From NCBI GenBank assembly GCA_001275005.1, contig JWZX01000121.1, positions 1 through 12,425 on the forward strand: 12,425 bases of DNA. The letters are read 5' to 3'. The notes beneath the pieces are model-generated. The model searched no databases. It was not told the origin of the DNA and was given only the letters and a program-made list of their open reading frames with translations. The first letter of the stretch is position 1. The number at the start of each line of letters is the position of its first letter. The translations under genes and the position numbers were made by a program. This DNA comes from Chrysochromulina tobinii. Taxonomy: Eukaryota; Haptophyta; Prymnesiales; Chrysochromulinaceae. This document shows positions 1 to 5,847 of this stretch, one piece after another.

Positions 1-12
1 CGCACTCGGTGT

Positions 13-128
13 GTGAGTTCGCGTAAACGTTTCTTGGGTGGAAGGCCCGCGTCTAGCGTTTCACAGACTGTACTCCAGGCGGTCTGGTAGCGCTCCCGCG
101 GGAGCTTTCGCGAGCGACGGTTTTTCAG
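13..128 (+). other. Possible 5'-UTR intron ahead of the orphan gene
   Basis: A donor-like GTGAGTT starts at 13 and an acceptor-like TTTTTCAG ends at 128, eight bases before the ATG at 137. An intron of 116 bp would be a usual size for a compact protist genome. The exon before it would be cut by the window edge, so it cannot be said whether upstream sequence is coding. After the acceptor, CC|GGT TCG ATG stays open in the gene's frame, so an upstream coding exon is not excluded. The evidence is two short splice-like motifs only. Confidence 0.25.
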
Positions 129-136
129 CCGGTTCG

Positions 137-2227
137 ATGGCCGACGTGAGCACACTGCTGACACGCGAGGCTGTCCTCTCAGACTCCCTTCTTCGAGCCA
201 CGCGAGCGTCGGTGGCCACGCGCGATCCACAGCGTATCTTGCAAGAACTAGTCGCACTCGATGTTCGCCTTCGGGCTTGGGCGAAGAAGGCTCTCTCAGA
301 TAGCGTCGCACGTGGCGCTGCGCAGATGCTGGTGGCGAGTTTGCGAGGCGGCTCTCAAGACGTGTTGTTGGCCGTGCGCCGATGCCGCCTTCGAGCCCGG
401 TGCAGTCTTTTGCGGACTTTCGAGTTCCTCAGCAAAGAGCGGCTCCAGCTGGCAGAGGAGGCAGCGGTTCTTTTGGGATCGCACGTGCGACAGCTGATTC
501 AGCGGCATGCCTATTTACGTCAGCGTTTAAGTGTGAGCCGTTCCAAGGCGGATGCCGAAAATATGCTTGTCGCTGGCCATCGCATCGCCCCGAAGCACCC
601 GCACCAGAGCCACGACGCGCACAAGGCGCGCGTGCTCGGGAGCTTCCGATCGGACCAAGCCGCGCTGCTAGCTGTCGAGCAGCGGCTGCGGAGTGTGGGT
701 ACATTGCAGCTGGGTGCGGCCTTCAAGGCCCCACTGGCAACGCTGCCGGGCTCAAGTTTCCAGACGTCTCTCGACTACAACCGCATCGTTCGTGACAGCG
801 CAGCCGTCGGCCAGCTTGACGCCCTGTCGCGAGCGGCGAGCCGCGCGGCGGACCACTCGGCGGAGCTGGAGGACAAGGAGCTGGAGGGCTTGTGCACAGG
901 GCAGGCTAGTACAATCGAAATGCCCCCGCTGTGCGATCTGCCCGCCTGGCAAGTTGGAGAGCGCCGGCGGCGTGCAGCGGTCCGAGCCAATGGGATCGTT
1001 CGCACGGCGCAAATGGCCATGCTTGCGAAGGAGCGAACCGCCTTCGAGGCTCGCGCACGCGTGCTCGAGGCGCTTCTGAGCACACAGTCGACGCTGCGCA
1101 AGCTGGCCAGCGCCGGCCAGACTTTCGACGGTGGTGGCGTGGCTGCGGAACCGCCCACGCCCACGCCCGTGCCGGCCGCCGCCCCAGCTTCGGCCCCAGG
1201 GCCAAAGGAGGCCGAGGAAGCAGAGGCGGCAGACGAGTCGGAGGTGGTCCCTGCCACCACTTTGACCGCGCGCCGGCATCGCAGCCGCCTCAATTTGACG
1301 TCACCCGAGGGCGCTGCTAGCAGGCTGTCCGCGCCCGCGTGGAGCGCCCCGCTCCATAGCCTCCTGCGAGACCTCGAGCTCCTCGATCTGGAGGAGCCCG
1401 CGGAGCTCGAGGCAGCGTCGGCCGAGCCGGGGGCGGCGGTCACATCCGTATTGCCAGAGTCACCAGCGCCAGTGTCTCCAGTACTGGGTCGACCTGCCTC
1501 GGACCTCTCGGATTTATCGGAGCGGGGGGTCTCACCGGGGGGGGGCTCACCAGGGCTTGGAGTTGCTGTGGCGATGGCACCGCTGCTTCAGGCCATGGCT
1601 CACTCGCTCTCAAGCCTGCGTCTCGTCACGGCGGAAGGTGCACCTGCCATGGCAGCCACCACACAGCCTCCCCGGTTCGTGCGAACACCCACGAACGCGC
1701 CAACGCAACCCCCAACGCACCCGCATCCGCCGTTGAGGCTCTCAGCGGCGGCGCCCACGGCGGCCCGAGGGGAGGCCCGCCCTCCAGAACTGGGCCCGCC
1801 GCTTTGGCGCCCGCCACCCGCCGTGACATCGGCTGCGCCGGCCATGCCGCCGGCGCCCCTGCCGGCTGGGCCCCTGCCGACGCGCCCTAAGCCGCTAGCA
1901 CGGGCGATGAGCAGCCATTTGGGAAAAGAGTCAATAGCCCCGGCCTGGATTCCATCGGGCCGGCCGTCCGGTCTTCTGCGGCCCACCTCCGCGACGGTCC
2001 CGAGAGCCCCGAGGGTCTTCGAAGCCTCACTGCGTACGCGTGGCGAGACGATCCGGCGGGCGCCGAGCCTTTGCAGGGATGGTACGATGGCCGGCGGGGT
2101 GCCAGAGCGCACTACCGAGCGGCTCGCGAGGGTGGAAAGAGTTGTGGAAACTGTGCTCCTCCCGCTCGAAACGCCGAATGCGCGCCGTGTCCAACTCGCC
2201 AGACGCGCGCCCTGCTGGGTAGAGTGA
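137..2227 (+). CDS. Orphan 696-aa protein, helical N-terminal half and Pro/Ala-rich C-terminal half
   Basis: I do not recognise this protein. The open frame begins just after a TGA at 14-16, but its first start-like codon is GTG. The first in-frame ATG is at 137 (MADVSTLLTREAVLSDSLL), with a weak upstream context (ttcgATGG). Residues 1 to about 327 are rich in Leu, Ala, Arg and Glu and look mostly helical, possibly coiled coil, for example around residues 85-130 and 275-325. From about residue 328 to the end the protein is low-complexity, rich in Pro, Ala and Ser (PPTPTPVPAAAPASAPGP), so probably disordered, with one short helical patch after residue 475 (MAPLLQAMAHSLSSLRLV). No signal peptide, membrane segment or catalytic motif is seen. 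A G9 run at 1537-1545 makes the frame of the last 230 or so residues depend on base-calling accuracy, although the helical patch just after it argues that the frame holds. The gene converges on the J-domain gene. That it is a real gene rests mainly on ORF length and amino-acid composition. Confidence 0.6.
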   Translation: MADVSTLLTREAVLSDSLLRATRASVATRDPQRILQELVALDVRLRAWAKKALSDSVARGAAQMLVASLRGGSQDVLLAVRRCRLRARCSLLRTFEFLSKERLQLAEEAAVLLGSHVRQLIQRHAYLRQRLSVSRSKADAENMLVAGHRIAPKHPHQSHDAHKARVLGSFRSDQAALLAVEQRLRSVGTLQLGAAFKAPLATLPGSSFQTSLDYNRIVRDSAAVGQLDALSRAASRAADHSAELEDKELEGLCTGQASTIEMPPLCDLPAWQVGERRRRAAVRANGIVRTAQMAMLAKERTAFEARARVLEALLSTQSTLRKLASAGQTFDGGGVAAEPPTPTPVPAAAPASAPGPKEAEEAEAADESEVVPATTLTARRHRSRLNLTSPEGAASRLSAPAWSAPLHSLLRDLELLDLEEPAELEAASAEPGAAVTSVLPESPAPVSPVLGRPASDLSDLSERGVSPGGGSPGLGVAVAMAPLLQAMAHSLSSLRLVTAEGAPAMAATTQPPRFVRTPTNAPTQPPTHPHPPLRLSAAAPTAARGEARPPELGPPLWRPPPAVTSAAPAMPPAPLPAGPLPTRPKPLARAMSSHLGKESIAPAWIPSGRPSGLLRPTSATVPRAPRVFEASLRTRGETIRRAPSLCRDGTMAGGVPERTTERLARVERVVETVLLPLETPNARRVQLARRAPCWVE
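1537..1545 (+). repeat. G9 homopolymer inside the orphan CDS, preceded by G6
   Basis: Nine consecutive G at 1537-1545 follow a G6 at 1524-1529. In the chosen frame they encode part of SPGGGSPG. Such runs are prone to slippage and miscalling, and a one-base error would shift the last third of the protein. Confidence 0.9.
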
Positions 2228-2723
2228 ACGCGAAAAGCCAGATCGAACACGGGCATGGAACTACGCCGGGTCCACCCACGAGAAGCTATTTCGTCGAGAG
2301 GAAAGGAGGAGTGTACCGCGGTGTTCAAAGAGGCAGGGCCAGGGGACTGGGGGGTCGCTCAGGGGTATTCTCGTGTCCGATCGCGGCTGTGCCGCGCTGA
2401 TCTGCAACCTCGCATGTTCTCAGATGGTACGGGAGGCTCAACGAAACCGAATGCGCGTACGCGTGTACCGACCTCTCGTAGATCTTACACGTGGAGATGC
2501 ATCTGCGTTTTCATACGAAATTGTACGGGCGTCACGTCAAAATTGATGCCCGGGAGCCGGGACGCGCGCGGCGCGGTGCTGGGAATTTCCTATTAAGAGC
2601 TAAGTCCCTATAAGTGTCTCGCGAAGAGTATGTATTCCCCAAGCCCAATCGATTGCTGCCACGACCTGGCATACTCGGGAGAAAATCTTGCTGCGCGTGC
2701 GTCGACCGCGATGATTGCGTCAC
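2228..2723. other. Convergent intergenic gap, no supported gene
   Basis: This 496-bp stretch lies between the stop codons of two convergent genes, so it should hold both 3' UTRs and both polyadenylation sites. An ATG-started frame of 113 codons (2255-2596) is open, but its translation resembles nothing and its composition is irregular, so it is not called. The only structure noted is a 10-bp palindrome CGCGTACGCG at 2454-2463. No AATAAA signal is evident. Confidence 0.6.
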
Positions 2724-5240
2724 TCAGACCTCACGGTGGCCTATCTTCACGGACGAGTCGGGCGCCATCATGAGGCTGCGCTGCACGTCGTCGCGCTGCT
2801 CAACCTCGAGCGGCATGTAGCGCGTCTGCGCGATCAGCTTCGGCTGCACGATGTCCTTACCGAAGAACTTGGTGTTCGGCGCGCTCAACTCGCGCATCGA
2901 ACCGCCCGCGAGCGCGCGCTGGTCGCTCACTTTGTCCCAGTACTTGTTGTACTGATCGGGCGCGTTCGCCGAGTCGTGATATCCGAGCTTCAAGTGCTCC
3001 TCGGGCCCCTTCAGCCGAATGACCTCCTCCGCCTTGAGAGCGGCGATCTGCTTGCGCGAGATCCTCTCGGCGGCATGGAGGCGCCCGAGCGAGTCCAGTG
3101 CGCCGACCATTGGGTTGTACCGGCGTGTCGACACGAAGTCGCCTCCGCGCGTGTACCCTGTGGGCGTATTGATCGAGTAGTACTCGTGGAAGGGCTTGAT
3201 TTCGTCCGTCAGCTCGCCGCCCGTCTTGCGTATCAAGCCCTCTGCGTCGAGCCGGTTGCGCTCATGCGGATCCGAGAGCACGCTGTACGCTATGCGAACG
3301 CGCCGGAACCGCGTGGCTGCCTGCTCTTTCTCGGCCTCATCGGACCCATCGAGCTTATCCGGGTGGAGCTGCAGTGCGAGCTTTCGAAAGGCTGCCTTGA
3401 TCTGCACGGCGTTCGCGTCCTTGGGTACGTCAAGGACTGCATACGGGTCGAGCCGCTCGTTCTCGAACTCGATCAGGCCGCCCTTACGCCCGTCAGCGCC
3501 ACTCTCAACCTCCTTGGCATGCTCGAGTCCCGCCACCGCCGCTGCATTCCCAGGATCGCGCTCCAGGATGGCCTCGTACTCGTCCACAGCCCCACTTAGG
3601 TCGCCGAGCTCGGCCTTGAATGAGGCCCGGCGCAGCTGCAGCTTCGTGGCGTCGGAGTCGATCGCGAGCGCGCGCTCGCAGTCCGCGAGCGCGAGCGAGA
3701 ACGAGCGCACCTTAGCGTACGCCTGGCTACGGTTGCCCAGGAGCGCCGGCTCGAGCGCTCCCTCGATGTCCACACGCAGCGCTTCCGAGTACAAGGTGAT
3801 CGCGCGCTCGTACTGTCCCGCACCGTACGCGGCGTTGCCCTCGGCCTTGAGGGAGCGCGCCTGGCGCAGTGTATGCAGCGCTGTGGAGGCACGCTCGAGC
3901 CCCGCACGCGCGACCTCCGAACGTGTGCACAGGGCACCTGCCTTGCCGAGCACCTCAAGGCCAAGGAGCTGCGCCTCGGCTTCGTCTGGCCTGCCCCGGC
4001 GCGCGAGCAGGCGGGCTAGCGTGACGACGGCAGAGGGCAGCGTTGCACCATGCTTGGCCACGGCATCTCGTGCCTCGTCCACCGCCTCCTCGAGCCGGCC
4101 CTCCGCCTCCAGCGCTGCCAGCGCTAGCTCGCTCCCCAGCAGCGAGGCCGGACATGCCTGGCGCACAAAGCGGGCGGCCTGCAGCGCCTCGACAGTACGC
4201 CTCTCCTGAACGCATCTACGCGCGCGCGCCACCTGCTCGAGCGCGTAACTGAGCTTCACCTGCAGCTCATGCGCACGTACGCCCACCGCCGCCGCCGCCG
4301 CCGCCGCCGCTGCCGCTGTCGCCGCCGCCGCCGCCGCCGCCGCAGTCACCGCTCCTGCAGCCGGCGGCGGCGGCTCTGGCGAGGCCGCCTGTGGCGACGC
4401 ATGGGCGGGCGCGAGGGCTGCGGCACACAACTCGAGTGCGTCGTCGAGTGCTCCGAGCTGCTGACAGCACTCGGCAGCCCGCAGGCGCGCCTCGGCCTGC
4501 AGCGGATGTGGAGGCAGCGCGAGCAGCGCGCGCAGATGCTCGAGAGCGCGAGCCGGGGCGGGAAACGTCTGGACGGTCGCACAGGTCGCCAGTCGCGAGA
4601 GCAGCTCCGGAGAGTTGGGGCACAGGCACAGCGCCTGCGCGTACCAGCGCTCGGCGCCGCTGACGTCCTTGCGCCCCAAAGCCTCGTCGCCGAGTTTGTG
4701 AAACAGCTCGGCTTGCTGCGCTGAGGCGTCATCAGCAGCTGCCCTCTTAGTGGTGGTGGTGGAAGACGTGACCTCAGCGGCAGGTGGCACAACGGACACG
4801 CTGGCAAGGCTGTTTCGCACAGCCGGTGGCGGCGGCGCTACTGCGGCGCTGGCCGGCGGCAGCTTGGGCACACTTAGCAACGCAAGGTCAGCTTCAGCCG
4901 AAGCCGGCTGAGGCAGGTCGTCGAGTTCGAGCATCGTGGTGCCTGCGAGCTGGCCCCAAACGCCGTCCTTCGTTGCACTATCCGGTGCCATGGGTGACGC
5001 AGTCGACGTGGGAGCCGCCATGAGCTCGCATGTCAGCAGGATCGCCAGCCGCTGGCGCACGCCCATCTTGCTGCAGCCCGCTTGCTTGAGCACCTCGAGG
5101 AGCTCCTTCTTGTCGATCACGCCACGCCTAATCGCGTTGAGCTGGTCGAGTCGATCAACTAGGCTGGCCGTGTACTCGGAGAGCGACGCGGCAGCCAGCG
5201 CGGCCTCTAGTCTGCTGGCGCTAAGGTTGCCCGACGCCAT
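2724..5240 (-). CDS. SAM-TPR-DnaJ co-chaperone-like protein with novel C-terminal tail
   Basis: This is an 838-aa protein starting at the first in-frame ATG (MASGNLSASRLEAALAAASL); the frame stays open upstream only through a TTG. Residues about 10-73 are SAM-like (LSEYTASLV, then LEVLKQAGCSKMGVRQRLAIL). TPR-type helix pairs lie at about 175-208, 459-492 (AEGNAAYGAGQYERAITLYSEAL), 497-530 and 531-564, with further TPR-like helices between. A poly-Ala tract occupies 297-318. The J domain is at about 597-665, with the HPD catalytic tripeptide at 626-628 (LALQLHPDKL) and the helix IV-like VLSDPHERNRLD. J proteins stimulate Hsp70 ATPase through HPD, and TPR-J proteins such as DNAJC7 bind Hsp70/Hsp90, so a cytosolic co-chaperone role is likely by family. 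Residues 667-838 (EYYSINTPTGYTRGGDF... to the end) match no domain I know. The N-terminal SAM-like module is not part of the usual DNAJC7 layout. No signal peptide is seen. The J domain and TPR calls are firm; SAM is tentative. Confidence 0.85.
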   Translation of the reverse strand: MASGNLSASRLEAALAAASLSEYTASLVDRLDQLNAIRRGVIDKKELLEVLKQAGCSKMGVRQRLAILLTCELMAAPTSTASPMAPDSATKDGVWGQLAGTTMLELDDLPQPASAEADLALLSVPKLPPASAAVAPPPPAVRNSLASVSVVPPAAEVTSSTTTTKRAAADDASAQQAELFHKLGDEALGRKDVSGAERWYAQALCLCPNSPELLSRLATCATVQTFPAPARALEHLRALLALPPHPLQAEARLRAAECCQQLGALDDALELCAAALAPAHASPQAASPEPPPPAAGAVTAAAAAAAATAAAAAAAAAAVGVRAHELQVKLSYALEQVARARRCVQERRTVEALQAARFVRQACPASLLGSELALAALEAEGRLEEAVDEARDAVAKHGATLPSAVVTLARLLARRGRPDEAEAQLLGLEVLGKAGALCTRSEVARAGLERASTALHTLRQARSLKAEGNAAYGAGQYERAITLYSEALRVDIEGALEPALLGNRSQAYAKVRSFSLALADCERALAIDSDATKLQLRRASFKAELGDLSGAVDEYEAILERDPGNAAAVAGLEHAKEVESGADGRKGGLIEFENERLDPYAVLDVPKDANAVQIKAAFRKLALQLHPDKLDGSDEAEKEQAATRFRRVRIAYSVLSDPHERNRLDAEGLIRKTGGELTDEIKPFHEYYSINTPTGYTRGGDFVSTRRYNPMVGALDSLGRLHAAERISRKQIAALKAEEVIRLKGPEEHLKLGYHDSANAPDQYNKYWDKVSDQRALAGGSMRELSAPNTKFFGKDIVQPKLIAQTRYMPLEVEQRDDVQRSLMMAPDSSVKIGHREV
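4286..4343 (-). repeat. GCG triplet microsatellite encoding poly-alanine
   Basis: On the plus strand this is an interrupted (CCG/GCC) triplet tract. Read on the minus strand it gives runs of GCG codons, broken by ACA and GCA, encoding about 20 alanines with a single Thr (residues 297-318 of the J-domain protein). It is a likely site of length polymorphism and separates two groups of TPR-like helices. Confidence 0.9.
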
Positions 5241-5247
5241 CGAGCAC

Positions 5248-5349
5248 CTGTGAAGTCTGTGAAGGTCAAACTTCCAAGAACTACCAAATCGAGACCCGCG
5301 GAGATCAAAACGGGTCGACACAGTCTGTGTCTCAAACAACTCAACTCAC
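5248..5349 (-). other. Possible 5'-UTR intron ahead of the SAM-TPR-DnaJ gene
   Basis: On the minus strand a donor-like GTGAGTTGAG begins at 5349. Two acceptor-like CTTCACAG motifs follow, ending at 5257 and 5248, the last one 7 bases before the ATG at 5240. A second GTGAGT lies further upstream at 5460-5455. An intron of about 93 or 102 bp would be plausible. This rests on short motifs only and could be chance. Confidence 0.25.
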
Positions 5350-5410
5350 TCAACCGGAGGGTTTACATTTCTCGACTCCACGAAACTTGTATCATGCTCA
5401 ATCATCGTGT

Positions 5411-5481
5411 CACGTCTTTCACGGATCACACGTGGACGTGCGTGTGGAATAATTACTCACGTTCACGTTCACGTTCACGTT
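5411..5481. promoter_or_regulatory. Cluster of seven ACGT cores upstream of the J-domain gene, including a CACGTG
   Basis: ACGT cores occur at 5412, 5430, 5436, 5459, 5465, 5471 and 5477, within about 70 bp and 170-240 bp upstream of the J-domain gene's ATG. The one at 5429-5434 is the palindromic G-box CACGTG. In plants ACGT cores are bound by bZIP factors and CACGTG also by bHLH factors; whether this lineage does the same is inference. Four of the seven cores come from the TTCACG microsatellite, so the cluster may be partly a repeat effect. Confidence 0.3.
5457..5481 (+). repeat. TTCACG hexamer microsatellite
   Basis: The hexamer TTCACG is repeated about four times in perfect tandem, from TCACG at 5457 to the final TT at 5481. 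It lies in the upstream flank of the J-domain gene. Its minus-strand reading is a run of CGTGAA. Confidence 0.9.
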
Positions 5482-5847
5482 AAAATGCCATCACGGCAAG
5501 ACGCACAGCCACAGGCCCCGTGGAGACCCATCGTGGGGGGCGCAAGGTGCGGCACACACGCACTCGGACACACACGCGCGCGCCACACGCAACCACAAAC
5601 ACCGGATCGAGGAGGAATAATTACTGGCATCAAAATAGCATCAAAATGAAATTTGTCAAATTTGTGATTACCTACGGTATCCGATACAACATACATTATT
5701 GTCTAGAGCTAATTTGGATGCGCGCGCGTTCGAACGCGCGACCGCCGGACCACCGCACCCTCGACCCGCCCCCACGGCCCCCAGAGAGTGCCGGACAGCG
5801 AGCGGAGACAGCTCGAGGTGGACACGCCGTCAAGCAGCTCCAGGCTG
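5482..5847. other. Intergenic region with AT-rich island; 3' flank of the glycosyltransferase gene
   Basis: This stretch joins the upstream side of the J-domain gene to the downstream side of the glycosyltransferase gene. Positions about 5546-5600 are CA/CG dinucleotide-rich. Positions about 5615-5715 are strikingly AT-rich for this window and carry two small direct repeats: GCATCAAAAT at 5627-5636 and 5638-5647, and AAATTTGT at 5649-5656 and 5658-5665. On the minus strand this island would lie about 130-230 bp past the glycosyltransferase stop, where a 3' UTR or polyadenylation region is expected. Open frames here are not gene-like. Confidence 0.5.
5723..5740. repeat. Perfect 18-bp palindrome CGCGCGTTCGAACGCGCG
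   Basis: The two halves are exact reverse complements centred on TTCGAA (5729-5734). It lies 108 bp past the glycosyltransferase stop, at the edge between the AT-rich island and GC-rich DNA. As RNA it could form a short GC hairpin on either strand; as DNA it could be a dimeric protein-binding site. No function is shown. Confidence 0.85.

Noticed and set aside
38-136. N-terminal extension of the orphan protein from a GTG codon
   Set aside because: A eukaryotic gene would not normally start at GTG; the first ATG in frame is at 137, and a possible intron covers most of this stretch.
775-2328. Minus-strand frames of 222 and 242 codons opposite the orphan gene
   Set aside because: High GC keeps stop codons rare on the opposite strand; their translations are Arg/Ser/Gly-rich with no domain features. 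They remain a weaker alternative to the plus-strand call.
2255-2596. 113-codon ATG frame in the convergent gap
   Set aside because: No recognisable content, irregular composition and position inside the expected 3' UTRs.
2715-4209. Long plus-strand frames (294 and 337 codons) opposite the J-domain gene
   Set aside because: These are antisense shadows of a GC-rich coding region; the sense strand has clear TPR and J-domain motifs.
5241-5339. N-terminal extension of the J-domain protein from a TTG codon
   Set aside because: TTG is not a usual eukaryotic start, the translation is unlike the SAM-like region that follows, and acceptor-like motifs sit just before the ATG at 5240.
5723-5740. tRNA T-arm suggested by GTTCGAAC in the palindrome
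   Set aside because: The arms do not pair with a seven-base loop, and no A box, anticodon arm or acceptor stem can be drawn on either strand.
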